The notes below the pieces were generated by a model that saw nothing but the letters and a program-made list of their open reading frames with translations, did no database searches and was not told where the DNA came from. A DNA stretch of 64,000 nt from positions 124,001 through 188,000 of the forward strand of contig JARVLF010000022.1 of the NCBI GenBank assembly GCA_030849465.1, in the 5' to 3' direction. This stretch comes from Moesziomyces globuligerus (Eukaryota > Basidiomycota > Ustilaginomycetes > Ustilaginales > Ustilaginaceae). Positions 25,248 through 36,400 of the stretch are shown piece after piece. A program made the position numbers and the translations under genes. The first letter of the stretch is position 1. Each line of letters starts with the position of its first letter.

Positions 25248-26034
25248 ATGCCAGCCAAAGGTAAGCTTTCCTCAGGCATTGTGCCACCTAGCTTCTGACT
25301 CTGGGCGTACGGCTGCTGATCTGGGGCGTCCTGCTCTCTGCGCTTACGCATACGCAGGAGGAAACGCAAAGAAGGAGTCGGGCCGCGCCAAGAAGGCGGC
25401 CAACGAGGACAAGAAGGCTGCCGAAGCGTCTGCGCGCGCGGAAGCCGAGGAGGCTGCTCGCTGGGACGATCCCGCCGGCGGGCGCGGCAAGACGGCGGCG
25501 GAGAAGAAGGCGGACAAGGCGGCCGAGGCGGCGCGCAAGGCCGAGGAGAAGAAGAAGCTGGAGGCGGAGGACGAGGCGTCGACGCCGGCAGCCAAGCCTT
25601 CGGCGGCCAACAAGGCCAAAGGAGGCGCCAAGAAGTCGGCGCTAAAGTCGGGCGGGCCTACGGGCATCGACTCGGCCATCGCCTCGTTCTCGGCCTCGAA
25701 CCTGGACGATGCGCTCGACGCCATGTCGCTCGTCAACGAGCGCAGCGACAACGCCAGCAAGGGCGCCGCTGCCGGCCAGATCGAACGACATCCCGAGAGG
25801 AGGTTCAAGGCCGCCTTTGAGGCTTACAAGGAGAGGGAATTGCCCCGCATCAAGGAGGATCACAAGGGCCTCCGACTCAACCAGTACCACGACCTGCTCT
25901 ACAAGCAGTTCCAGAAGCATCCCGACAACCCCTTCAACCAGCTCACCGTCGCCTACGACGCCTCCAAGGAGGAAAAGCTCTCGGCGCTCGAGTCGAAGCG
26001 CGCCCAGACCGAGAAGCGTCTCCGCGACGCCTGA
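25248..26034 (+). CDS. CCDC124/Lso2-like ribosome-associated protein, 13-nt first exon
   Basis: Members of this family bind dormant ribosomes and help them restart. Exons are 25248-25260 and 25358-26034. The first exon holds only MPAK plus one base, and the 97-nt intron has GTAAGC...CAG. The spliced N-terminus MPAKGGNAKKESGRAKKA agrees with the basic N-terminus of CCDC124 (MPKKF..). A long Lys/Ala/Glu coiled coil covers about residues 10-100, followed by an Ala/Pro linker. The diagnostic C-terminal domain is RHPERRFKAAFEAYKERELP, then LRLNQYHDLLYKQFQKHPDNPFNQ. Total length is 229 residues. The C-terminal domain is absent from the short budding-yeast Lso2, so this is the longer, animal-like form. 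Confidence 0.85.
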
Positions 26035-26429
26035 TGTCTCGAAGCGCCGAAATCTAAGGCTCGTGGCGCGTCGCCTCTCAGTAAGCTAATCAATCAAAGT
26101 ACAAAGATCCGCTCCGCATGGCCATCGTCGTATTGCTGTGCGTAAACCAAAGCGGGAGGGCGGAGATGGGTTGACATGGGCGTTGAGATTGTGAGAGTTG
26201 CGAGTGATGTGCACAGGTAGTGCAAGCACGCCAGCGTTGCAGATCAGAATTCTCCCAGAGCCGCCGCGTTCTGGAGCACAGAATGTGAATTCTTCGCAGG
26301 CGACGCAGGCGACGCACCAGCCAACTTTGCAAGTTGGACTCCACATTTGTTTGGCACTGCACTCGTGAGGCGCGCTGTCCACTTCCACCACCATCCGCCA
26401 TCACACTTTCGACGTTGGGGGAATCCACC

Positions 26430-27080
26430 ATGTCTTGCCGAACTGTTTTGCGTTCTGCACGTCCTGTGCGACTGCTTCCGCTTCTGCCACGTTCGGTGGG
26501 TGCGGTGACGCGTACCGTTTCTCCGCTGCGCGTAGCCTCGGTGGGTGGCAACACGGCTGTTCGGAGGCTGACGACCTCGCCGGTGGTGCGCAGCAAGGAT
26601 ACGACGTGGCAGAGCCAGGGCACGGTCAAGTACGCCGAACTCAAGCCCGAGACCGAATCGCCCTCGGGCGCCATGACGATCATCGACGTGCGCGAACCCA
26701 ACGAGGTGGCTCAGGGCATCATCCCCTCTGCTGTCAACGTGCCTCTCTCGCAGTTCCAAAAGGCCTTCACCGGTTCGGGCGGCGACTTTACGCGCGAGTT
26801 CGCTTTCGACAGACCCGCGTACGACGACAAGATCATCTTCTACTGCAGATCCGGCAAAAGGTCCCAACAGGCGCTCGAATTCGCCCAAAAGAACGGCTGG
26901 TGGAAGTAAGTTGTTCCCATCCCCATCTTTGACACCCCCCATCGATCGTTCCCAAAACTGACCCTTGTCTTTGCGGCTTGCGCGGCTAGTGTGAGGAACT
27001 ACGAGGGCTCGTGGCTCGATTGGGTGCAGCAGGAGGAAGCGCGCGGCCAAGCTTCCAAGATCAAGGAGGACGACGACTAA
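26430..27080 (+). CDS. mitochondrial single-domain rhodanese
   Basis: This is a sulfurtransferase-fold protein of 188 residues in two exons (26430-26905 and 26990-27080). The intron is 84 nt with GTAAGT...TAG. The first ~50 residues are Arg/Ser/Val-rich without acids (MSCRTVLRSARPVRLLPLLPR), a mitochondrial leader. The rhodanese domain follows: TIIDVREPNEVAQGIIPSAVNVPL, then the active loop CRSGKRS with Cys139. After splicing the domain ends NVRNYEGSWLDWV, the usual family ending, which supports the intron. It resembles yeast Rdl1/Rdl2 (Aim42). The thiosulfate or persulfide donor is not known. The start at 26430 has context accATGtct; the open frame extends to 26334. Confidence 0.87.
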
Positions 27081-27205
27081 GCCTCGAACTACGCATCTCT
27101 CTTCCTCTCTCGTCGCACCTGGAACTTTGCATCACACGAGGCTGATTAGCGGGCTCCATTGCATCGACAAAGCAAGCGTAGATTTGGTGTGAACGAAGGC
27201 GCGAT

Positions 27206-27874
27206 CTAGACGGCGGTGGCCATTTCGCGCGCCTGTTGACGCACTCTGCGCTCGTAGGCGGTGGCGTCTTTTTGAAACATGGTGAAGGCTTCGCTCTGGG
27301 CGGGGTCATGTGGATTGGGGTCGTTGAGGAGGTCCTGGATGCCGAGCAGGATCTGCTTGATGGTGATGGCAGGCTTCCAGCCCTTGTCCTCGTCGAGGAT
27401 GCTGAGGCATACTGTGCCCGAGGGAAAGACGTTGGGATGGAAGAGGGGCGGGGTGAACTTGCACTTGGGTGGTTTGCTCGGGTACTCTTCGGGGAACATC
27501 ATGCGCAGCTTGTACAGTCCGCCTTCCCATGGAGTCTGCACCGCAACCAAGATCAAGGAGACAAAGAGGATGAGCAAACGTGTCTGACGAAGGAGGGTGG
27601 GGTGAGCGGAGGGGGCAGAGGACGTACGTTGGCTTTGCCGGGAATGCCGACTTCCCAGTTCATGAGGTCGAGAGAGCCATCTGCGGCCTTGGCTGGGCGT
27701 GCATAGAAGCCCTGCGATGTGGGAATGCGGTGAAGGAGACAGAGAAGCAAGGGGTAGTGACGGTCAGCTCGGGGAGCAAAAGGCAAAGGAGAGCGGAGAG
27801 GTACGTACGAATGGGTGGTCTTTGCGCCATTGCTTGCGCTCTTCCGCGAGGCGGTTGCGGCAGATTCCTGCCAT
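27206..27874 (-). CDS. UBC9: SUMO-conjugating enzyme E2, three exons
   Basis: Ubc9 transfers SUMO from the E1 to target lysines in the nucleus. Exons on the minus strand are 27874-27809, 27711-27628 and 27535-27206. The introns are 97 and 92 nt, with GTACGT donors and CAG acceptors. The product has 159 residues. The N-terminus [22 protein letters not shown] and [21 protein letters not shown] match Ubc9 rather than other E2 enzymes. Catalytic Cys93 lies in [10 protein letters not shown] after FHPNVF (HPN motif), and the tail ends [12 protein letters not shown]. Cys93 is at the same number as in human and yeast Ubc9, which supports the exon model. It is convergent with the rhodanese gene (125 bp between stops). 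Confidence 0.95.
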
Positions 27875-29874
27875 GTTGCGACTTGTGCCAGGGAGCCGAA
27901 AGCAGCCAAAAGGGTGGAGAGGTGAGCGGAGATGGAGGCTTGACGTTGAGCCAGTGCGGGGCGATGGGAAAGGCGCAACTGCGGACGGGATGCGGGTTGT
28001 GCAACGCAAGTGGAGGGCGCGATGGTCAGACTGAGAGCGGTGCGCAAAGATGTTGACTGGAGGCTGGTCGAGACTGCCGATGGCGATGACCGATAGCGTC
28101 GTGGGGCGTCCGATGGGTATGGGTGAGAACGACGAGAGGAGGTGGGGCGTCGTTGCGGAACGTGATGGCACAGTGCAATGGTGTAGAGCAAGTAGCGTTG
28201 CGAAGCTTATGTGGAATCGCGATTGGGGGGCGGCGGCGGCCAAGCTTTCTAGCAAACGAGCTGCGCACAATGCAACCAACACGCGCACCTCTACGCCTCG
28301 GCTTCCGCACATCTAACAGCGTTTGCATGCGAAGAAACATCCCACCGCGGCACGTGACCAGATGCTGCCAGCCTTTCGAAATGTGCTTTGTGAAAGTCGA
28401 ACAGCCTCTAAGAAGAAATTGGCTCGAGCTCGACTGTTTAGGCTCAGCTCATTTGCGAGGCAGGCACATGACCGCCCCGAGCATGCTCCGCGCGGCTGTG
28501 CCACCCTTTCCCGCTGCTGGATCAGGGCGATGTCGCGCCGAGGGACAAGCGGTTCACGTCCATGTCGAGCAAAGGCACGCTACGGGCCTTGGCGGCCGGA
28601 GAATGCAGCCGTGGGGAAGGGGGAAGCATAGGTGAGCAGAACGAGCCGAGACAGAAGAGCGCGACGGTGTGAATCCAACTCTGGTTTTCGAAACGCCGCG
28701 CTTTGGACGCACGTTTCCGGTGGGATGACGAGCGCCAGTGCCAAAACACGCTTCTCGGCACTCTGAGTGCCCTGTGAATGGCAGACGCTGCCTAAGCAGT
28801 CACACTTCCCGACACGCTCAGCCAGAGACCAAAAACAGAGTCCTAAACGCGTCGGCCCGGCTGCTGCTTCTGCTGCTTCTGCTGCTGCTGCTGATGCTGC
28901 TGCTGCTGCAGAGCGCCAAATGGTCGCTTCCAATCTGCCCTCGCCGCCCGATTCAGCCGTGTCTGGCGCTTCCGCCCCGCAGCGGCGCTCGTTGCCCTCG
29001 TCACCTGCAGCACTCGCCGCTTTGCTATCTGCTATCTGCTGGCGACATGCAAAGCGACTCTGGATGAATGGCGATTGTGAGCCGAATGTGCTGGCATGGC
29101 TGTGATGGTTGTGCTTTGTCGTCTCTGGCTGACAGCCGCTTGGTCCGGCTTGGGCTGAGAGCGGCGAGCGGCGAGCGGCGAGCGGCGAGCTGCGATTAGA
29201 GAGTGCGACTCCACTCGCGCTCTCTCGGCCACCCGCTGTGGCTCCAGTCCTCGACTGGGCTTCGGAAATCGCAACGCGTTCGGCTGCGCTCTGCTGCCTT
29301 AATTTTTACGACTGCTGCTGCTGCTGCTGCCAAGCCTGACACAGCTCCCAGTGCGAAATCGACTGCTCGCAAGTCCTCCAAGCCATCGCCTCATCGCAAC
29401 TTCCATCGTCGCAACCCTTCCCACGCCCATCCTTCATTTGGCTGCAGACATCACGCTCCGTGCCGCTGCTTTCGCTTCTCCGGTCATCTCGCTCTCCACC
29501 CTGCGCGTGTCTTCCGCAACCACGCCGCGCCAACGCTCAGAGACAGCCGCGTCATCTCAGCGGTCCAAACCTCCAACACCGCCGTCCTTCCACCGTCTGC
29601 TCGCGCTCTCCTCGCGCCGTACGATAGCGATCGCATCCGCTTTCGATCCAGACCACCTCACACAGCGGCTGGAACCCATTCGACCCCTAATACAGCGTCG
29701 TTGCTCTGCTCGTCGCCCTGCAAGCGCCCCACCTCCACTTGCGAATCCACCTCGTACCGTCGCTCATCGGGTCGCATTCGTGCCCTACCATCCATCGCGC
29801 GCGCTTATCGTCCCCAACCCGCGTGCTCGGCCGCACCGTGCAAGGAGTAGCTTTCTCCTCTCCCCGCTTGTCCC
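27875..29874. other. intergenic: UBC9 and LAMMER kinase upstream regions
   Basis: About 2 kb separate two divergent genes. Open frames here do not look like proteins. Simple repeats stand out: CTG/CTT triplets at about 28860-28912, four copies of GCGAGCG at about 29162-29190, and six CTG units near 29312-29330. The last 600 bp are C-rich pyrimidine leader-like sequence and probably include the 5' UTR of the kinase gene. Confidence 0.5.
28860..28912 (+). repeat. CTG/CTT triplet tract
   Basis: An interrupted run of CTG triplets (with CTT and ATG interruptions) covers about 50 bp in the UBC9/kinase divergent region. A second run of six CTG triplets lies near 29312. Confidence 0.8.
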
Positions 29875-32067
29875 ATGGCCACGGTCGTGCCTCGCGCAAA
29901 AAAACAGAGGACCATCCCCGACGATCCCATCGGCCACGCTCCCCTCCCGCTTCAAGCCGCTGATCCCGCCCATTCCAGCATGCTCGTGCATCAGCATCCC
30001 ATCAACACCACACACCAACAGCAGTTCTACCAATACCCAGCCCCACAACATCCCGCAACCGCCTCCAGCTCCACCATGGCCTCCACCGCCCCAAGCGGCA
30101 GCAGACCCGCAAGAGCCGCCTCGGGCTTCCAGAGGGTCAACGAAGTCATCGCAGGAAAGGTAAGTCTCCACATCCCTCGTTGCCGCGATCCGCGTGCTTT
30201 CGTACCAAGTGCGCCTGTCACTCACCGCTTTCCAACCTTATTGCCCTTGCCGCGTTCCATCCCGCAGGTCCATGAAGTCTTTGTCATCGACGACGACACC
30301 CCGCCGCCTTCCAATCCGCTCAGCGTCCAGTCCGCACGCGATCCGCACCTAGTCAACAACTACGCCTACGTCAACGGCCACGGCGCTGCACCCGCGTACG
30401 CTTCCAACGCGCATACCTACGCCGCCGATCCACGATACAATCAATCCGCAAATCTCGCAAAGGGCAAACGCAAGGCCAACGATGGCGCCGTCCATCCCGC
30501 CCTCGCCGGCGCACACATGGGCATGCTCCCCCACGACGCCGACCTCATAGCGCCTGCCCCGCACACGGGGCTCCAGGCGGTGCCCGCCGATGCGCCCGTG
30601 CAAAAACGGCGCAAACGAAGCCATCCGGTCAAGCCAGATGGCACCCTCTCCGGCGGCACCTCTTTCGACCCCTCGGATCCGGCAGCCGCAGCCCATCTCG
30701 CCGCTTCGGGCGTGGCGGGCATGGTGCAGACCAACCGCCATGCACCCGAGATGGTGCAGACCAACCGCCATGCACCCGAGATGGTGCAGGCGCGCGTGCA
30801 ACCCAACTACCGCGGCGGCTATCCCGCCAGTTCGGGCACGCTCGACTATCTGGCGCGCTACGATCCCACCAACGCCAACGCCGCGTTTGCACACGCGCGT
30901 CAGGCCTACGAGGGCTCGGCGGCGAGCACGCGCGATTCGTACGCCAGCTCGGCGTCGTACGTGGCGGCGGTCGCGGCCAACACGGGGCCCGTGGACGACG
31001 ACCAGGGCCACTTTTTGGTCAAGGAGGGCGACTACGTCACGAGCCGGTACAAGATCCTGCGGCTGCTCGGCCAGGGCACGTTTGGCAAGGTGGTCGAGTG
31101 CTACGACAAGAAGCAGCGCAAGTACGTCGCCATCAAGATCATCCGCGCGGTGCAGAAGTACCGCGACGCGAGCCAGATCGAGATCCGCGTGCTGCGGGCG
31201 CTGCGCGAAAACGACCCGCACAACGAGAACAAGTGCATCCATCTGCTCGAGACGTTCAACTTCAAGAACCACGTCTGCATCGTCTCGGAGCTGCTGGGCA
31301 AGAGCGTGTTTGACTTTCTCAAGGAGAACAAGTTCCAGCCCTTCCCGCCGCTGCACATCTGGCAGTTTGCCAAGCAGCTCATGCAGAGCGTCGCGTTCCT
31401 GCATCGGCTCAACCTGGTGCATACCGATCTCAAGCCCGAGAACATCCTGCTCGTCAACAGCGAGCATTCGATCGTGGCCACGTCGCGGAGGCAGAACGCC
31501 AAGCGCAAGCACGTGCTGCACAATACCGAGATCCGGCTGATCGACTTTGGCTCGGCGACGTTCAACGACGAGTTCCACTCGTCGGTCGTCTCGACGCGGC
31601 ACTACCGTGCGCCCGAGATCATCCTGTCGATGGGCTGGTCGTTCCCGTGCGACGTGTGGTCGATCGGCTGCATCCTGGTCGAGTTCTTCACGGGCGATGC
31701 GCTCTTCCAGACGCACGACAACCTCGAGCACCTCGCCATGATGGAGGCGGTCTTGGGCAAGATGCCCGACGACTACCGTCGCAAGGCCGAGACGTACAAG
31801 CCCGAGTACTTTAAGCAGGGCGCGCTGCGGTATCCGGTGCCCGAGACGAGCAAGGATAGCCGCAAGTATGTGCGCCAGATGAAGAAGCTCCACGACCTCA
31901 TCAACACGCCCGCCACCCAGAGCGCCTACGCAAAGCACAACTCGAGGTTCCTCCACCTCCTCCGCCAGCTCCTCGAGTTCGACGCCGCCAAGCGCATCAA
32001 GGTCGCCGACGCGCTCAAGCATCCGTACTTTGACCTCGATCCCGAGAAGGACTTCCCCCCCGTTTGA
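29875..32067 (+). CDS. LAMMER-type dual-specificity protein kinase, two exons
   Basis: This is a CLK-family kinase; relatives are Kns1 (budding yeast) and Lkh1 (fission yeast), which act on splicing and on growth or stress signalling. Exons are 29875-30159 and 30268-32067, giving 694 residues. The 108-nt intron (GTAAGT...CAG) is a multiple of three without a stop, so the unspliced frame stays open. The N-terminal half is disordered. The kinase domain starts near nt 31030 with LGQGTFGKV; VHTDLKPENILL is the catalytic loop (Thr-Asp in place of Arg-Asp, normal for this group), then DFGSATF. The naming motif is present as EHLAMMEAVLG (nt 31726). The domain ends DAAKRIKVADALKHPYF. Confidence 0.93.
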   Translation: MATVVPRAKKQRTIPDDPIGHAPLPLQAADPAHSSMLVHQHPINTTHQQQFYQYPAPQHPATASSSTMASTAPSGSRPARAASGFQRVNEVIAGKVSLHIPRCRDPRAFVPSAPVTHRFPTLLPLPRSIPQVHEVFVIDDDTPPPSNPLSVQSARDPHLVNNYAYVNGHGAAPAYASNAHTYAADPRYNQSANLAKGKRKANDGAVHPALAGAHMGMLPHDADLIAPAPHTGLQAVPADAPVQKRRKRSHPVKPDGTLSGGTSFDPSDPAAAAHLAASGVAGMVQTNRHAPEMVQTNRHAPEMVQARVQPNYRGGYPASSGTLDYLARYDPTNANAAFAHARQAYEGSAASTRDSYASSASYVAAVAANTGPVDDDQGHFLVKEGDYVTSRYKILRLLGQGTFGKVVECYDKKQRKYVAIKIIRAVQKYRDASQIEIRVLRALRENDPHNENKCIHLLETFNFKNHVCIVSELLGKSVFDFLKENKFQPFPPLHIWQFAKQLMQSVAFLHRLNLVHTDLKPENILLVNSEHSIVATSRRQNAKRKHVLHNTEIRLIDFGSATFNDEFHSSVVSTRHYRAPEIILSMGWSFPCDVWSIGCILVEFFTGDALFQTHDNLEHLAMMEAVLGKMPDDYRRKAETYKPEYFKQGALRYPVPETSKDSRKYVRQMKKLHDLINTPATQSAYAKHNSRFLHLLRQLLEFDAAKRIKVADALKHPYFDLDPEKDFPPV
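30721..30780 (+). repeat. perfect 30-bp tandem duplication in the kinase gene
   Basis: Two identical 30-nt units encode MVQTNRHAPE twice. The next bases (atggtgcag) begin a third partial unit. It lies in the disordered N-terminal part. Complete nucleotide identity, including third positions, indicates a recent duplication. Confidence 0.95.
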
Positions 32068-32448
32068 TGCTGGCCGTGAACGGTGCCAGAGACATGTACG
32101 CTCTTTGTATTAGTAGACTAGGCCTCAAGGGGCTTTGCGTTTGCGTTTGCATGCAAGACAAGGCTTTTTCTTTTTTAAACGTAGAGCCGACAGAGGGGCC
32201 GTGTTGGGTTGTGGCTTTTTTGGATCCAAAAGTAACACATGAGAGCGGTGCGGGGCGGCGCGCGCGGTGCATGCGTGCGGCTGCGGCTGCGGCTGCGCTG
32301 GCGGTGTGCAGCTACTTGACCAAGCCGAACCCGGACATGCGCATTCACCACCTCTTCCTCCACCGGCTCTCTGGCGCTTTCTGGCCACCTTGCATCGCAC
32401 CTTTGTTTCACCTCGGTTGGTCTCGCCGGGTGTTTCGAGGAGGATACG

Positions 32449-33426
32449 ATGGATCCTGCGTTTTCGCTCGCCGACGAGCTGGCTGGGCATACGCTCGACC
32501 ACTATGACGCGCACGCCTACGGTGGGTCGCTCGGCGACGAATTCGACGCGCTGCATGCGCAAGCCTCGAGCTCGCTGGGCGACGAGCTCTTGGAACCTAG
32601 AGCTGGCAGCCTTGCGGACGAACTTGCGCCCGTCAATGGCTACGGTAGTCTAGCCGACGAGTTAGCACCTCCGCACGAGGTCGGGGGAGAGGGGTTGGAA
32701 GATGGTGACGAGGAGGAGGAGGAGGTGGGGGGGATGGGAGGGATGGGTGGGGGTAGGTTACGGACGGTTGCCGAGGAGACGGGGATGATCCAGGCGAGCA
32801 TCAGTGCGACGCATGCGTTTCTCGAGCGGCTTTCGTCGCTCAGCAAGCAGTCGAGGCAAGGCGAGGAGACCGAGCAGTTGGAGGTGGCTGCAGCAGGATA
32901 TCTCAAGTGCGTCTCGCAGTGCAGTGCCGAACGCGAAGCGCAACTTCGCGAGCTACGTGAACTCGACCGCAAACTGTCTCGATCCTTCCACCACCCTCTC
33001 GAGCCGGTGGAAACCGAAGCGGACTCGAGTCTGGCACATGCCTCCGAGTCGATGGGCTCGATAGTGACGATTCGAGAAGAGGTCGACGAGGCAGGCATGG
33101 TGGATCTGTCCATGTTCACTCCCGTCTACGCCTCGACCTCGGCTCTCGTCGGATCCTTGACCCAGCTGCACGAGCATACGCAGGTGACCAAGAGCAGCAC
33201 CGCCGATGCCCAACGTCGCCTCAAATCCCTCCGTACCCTCCTCGCCCAGTGGCACGCAGACCACGATAGCGCACAACAGAGCCACTCCTGGATCGCCTCC
33301 CATCCTCCTCTCCCCCTCACCGCTTCAAGCCTCGCGGAATCCTCGCTCGACTACTGCCGTCAACGCCTCGACGACGCACACGCCTCGGCCACCGCCCTCC
33401 TCACCCCCACCCGCATACCCGCCTAA
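32449..33426 (+). CDS. unrecognised protein with five SLxDEL motifs and a coiled coil
   Basis: This is a 325-residue protein of no family I know. The N-terminal 75 residues contain five copies of S-L-A/G-D-E-L/F (residues 6-11, 27-32, 42-47, 54-59, 67-72). An acidic/Gly stretch follows (DEEEEEVGGMGGMGGG), then helical regions with heptad-like leucines (about 110-185) and a second helical block around 225-280 (LVGSLTQLHEH, RRLKSLRTLLAQW). There is no signal peptide or membrane segment. Codon use is like its neighbours and the start context is atacgATGgat. It is convergent with the CLASP gene, with only 62 bp between stops. An adaptor with multivalent binding motifs is a guess from architecture alone. 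Confidence 0.75.
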   Translation: MDPAFSLADELAGHTLDHYDAHAYGGSLGDEFDALHAQASSSLGDELLEPRAGSLADELAPVNGYGSLADELAPPHEVGGEGLEDGDEEEEEVGGMGGMGGGRLRTVAEETGMIQASISATHAFLERLSSLSKQSRQGEETEQLEVAAAGYLKCVSQCSAEREAQLRELRELDRKLSRSFHHPLEPVETEADSSLAHASESMGSIVTIREEVDEAGMVDLSMFTPVYASTSALVGSLTQLHEHTQVTKSSTADAQRRLKSLRTLLAQWHADHDSAQQSHSWIASHPPLPLTASSLAESSLDYCRQRLDDAHASATALLTPTRIPA

Positions 33427-33488
33427 AACCCCCAACCCCTTTCCCCCAAGTCTTTTTCAATCGCATTGCATTCCTTTCCCCCCGCGAC

Positions 33489-36400
33489 TTAGGGTCGGGA
33501 GAAATAGTACATGAGCAAGTCGAGCAGTGCGCGGTCGGTCTCGGGATCGAGTGCGAGCGCGGCGAAGATGGCCGTGTGCGATTCGACGAGGTGCTGTGAC
33601 TTTGCCGAGTCGTTGAGTTTCCTGAGCATCGTGGTAGCCGCGAGGCGTTTTTCCTTTGCTGGATCGACGAGTGCGTGGCTCACGATGCCTTGCATGCGCG
33701 GGAGGAAGTCTTCGACCACCAACTGCGCCGGCAGCCGCACGAGCAACGGCGTATAGCCCGAGCGCAGCACCGGCACCACAGCACCTGCCTCGAGCGTGTG
33801 TGGCAGGAGGAGGTCGAATCCCAGCACGGCATCGCATCGTCCAGCCCAGGCAGCTAGCACCGCTTCCCACGCCGCTAGCATCGACCTCTGCGCCACCACC
33901 GCCGCCGACGTAGCCACCACGCCGGCAGCCGCACCCGTCTCGTTGAGCGCCCGCACCAGCATCGCCAGCAGCGCACGCTCCGTGCCCGTACTCCGCAGCA
34001 CCGCATACTGGTTCTCCACCACCCGGTGCAGCACCACGAGCGCACTCAGCTCCAACTCGGAACTCACCCTCGGCGTCGAGCCACCAACAGGCAGGTAGCG
34101 CATCAACGCCTCGAAGAGCGACACGAACAGTCCGCCTTGCTCCCACGCCGCGGCGCCCGTGCCGAACGCCTCGCCGCCACTGCTCTTGTCGCTCTCCACC
34201 GCACCGCCCGCGCTGCCGTTCCCCTCGTGGCCCACGCGGTTCGAGGCGTACGCGATCGGGCCGGCGGTGAGCACCGTCTCGTCTGCCTCGTCGTCCTCAC
34301 CGCCCGCGCCGGCGCCGGTAACCTTGAAGTCGGCCGAGAGCTTGGCGAGGCGTCGGAACGTGCGCAGATCCGCGCTGCCGGCAGAGAGCGTCTCGATCCA
34401 CGTCCACACCTCCGGTCGCGCCTTGGCCGGCGAGGCCGCATGCGGCTCCTCCAGCCTCCTCGCCCTGCTCTCGAGCACACTCGCTGGGCCGTTGACGGGT
34501 GGCCGCGACGGCGTGCTCGCCAGCACCTGCGACGTCGACCGTGGCAGTGCCTGCGCTGCTGCTGCTCCGGCTTCTCGCGGAGAGGGGAGCATCGATACAG
34601 GCCGTGGGAGACCCGAGCGTCGCACCGCACTGGCGGGCGTGCCCGATCCCGCGCTCGTCGAGCTACCGGACGAGACGGTGCGCGTGGGTGTCTTGGACGG
34701 CGCGACGCGCGTGCGCGCCTGCGGCGTCGCCTCGAACGACTCGCTCGCATCGGGCGCGCGCGACGCCGCCAGCACCGTACGCGAGCGGCTCTTGAACGGC
34801 GAGCTGAAGTTCATCCCCATCAGGTCCATCGACGCATCCTCGGGCGCAGCGAGCTGCAGCGTATCATCCTCCGTCCCCTCCTCCGCGCCGGGAAAGCGCG
34901 CGCGCTGCGTCGCGTCCACCGTCTCGTCCCCCTCGCCGAGACTGGCGACGCTCAGATCCGCCAGCTCCGCATCGAGCGCAGAAGCGCCGCCCCACGCCGC
35001 GGGCTGCGACGCGCGCGGCGTGCTCGCCTGCACCGGCTGCCGCGCCGACGGACCCGATCCGGATCCGGAGCCTTGCGAAGAGAACGACGAAGACGACACG
35101 GCCCGCGTGCGCGACACGGTCGGACTCAGCCCGGGCGAGCGCGGCTGCGATGTGGTCTCCGAACCCCTCTGCGTGTGCCCGTTGTAACGAGTGGTTGCGG
35201 CTTCACTGGCGGGCGTGACGGGGCTCGGGCTGGTGGGGAGCGGCACCGCAATGGCGGTCTCGATGCGCTGGTGTGCCGTGGGGCTGAGTAGCACGGACAG
35301 CTCCTTGGAGGCCTTGAGCTGCGAGCCCGGCGCTGCGCCCTGCGAGCGGTTGCGCGTAGGCATGAATCCGGCCGCCTTTCTGTGTGGAGCTACGGGTGTA
35401 GCCACGTCATCCAGCTGCGCGTCGTACTGACGCTCTTCTTGCTCTCGCTGCCATTGATGCTGCTGCTGGTCTTGCTGTTGCTGTTCTTCGAGTGCCGCAC
35501 GAGCGGCGGCGACGCGCGCCTCGTGCGCAGCAGCGGCTTCTTCGGCCTTCCTACGCTCGCGTTCCTGCGATGCCTTGAGCGCCGCTGCCTTCTTGGCCTG
35601 CATGAGCGCCATCGACGCTCCGCCCGGCCGGGCACGCACAGGCCCGGGCGCGCTCTTGGGCTTGTGGTCCTGAACGATCTCGGTGTCGACATCAGCGGGT
35701 GCCATGGCGGCGACCTGCTTGCGTGTCGACGCGTCGAGCGACGCCAAGATCGTCGCCGCCTGATCCGGCCAGTAGCGGTGGAAGATCCAGAAGGCTTCGC
35801 GGCTCTTTGTTCGCGCGGCGGGATTGGAATCAGCCACCCCCTTGCGGAAGCACTTGTCAAGCAGATCGAGACCTCCGTGCGACTCGACCGCATGCTTGCG
35901 ATGCGTCGCGTGGTGGCTGAGCACGGTGGCCAGGTGGTCGGCTGCCGCTGTGCGCGTGGCGACGTTCTTGTCCTGCATGCCCTGCGAGATGAGCTGGAGG
36001 TAGAGCGGGCGGAAGCTCACATTGACCATGATGGCAGCGGCAGCCTCCTGCGTGGCGTTGGCGATGAGCTTCTTGGTAAATCCGGCCATGGCGGTGAGAC
36101 TGGTGAGGAACGGCTCGACGCAAGGCCCGAGGTCGTCGCCGAGCTCGATGGCAAGCTCCTGGACGAGGTGGATGGCGTGCATGGAGAGGGTGGTGCGCAG
36201 ACTGGCGACGCACTTGAGCACGCCTTCCTGGGCGGTTTTGAGCTGCGCCACGAAGGTCGACTCGCCGAACTGGCGGTGCGCGCCCGAGACGACGAGGCCG
36301 CGGATCTTGATCATGGACTGCTCGCGGTTGAGCCAGTTGTGTTCGGACTCTTTGCCCTCGAAGAAGGGCATCATGGCTGCAAACGTGCGCTCGAGATCGG

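Noticed and set aside
30349..32022. 557-residue minus-strand frame opposite the LAMMER kinase
   Set aside because: Antisense shadow; no domain seen.
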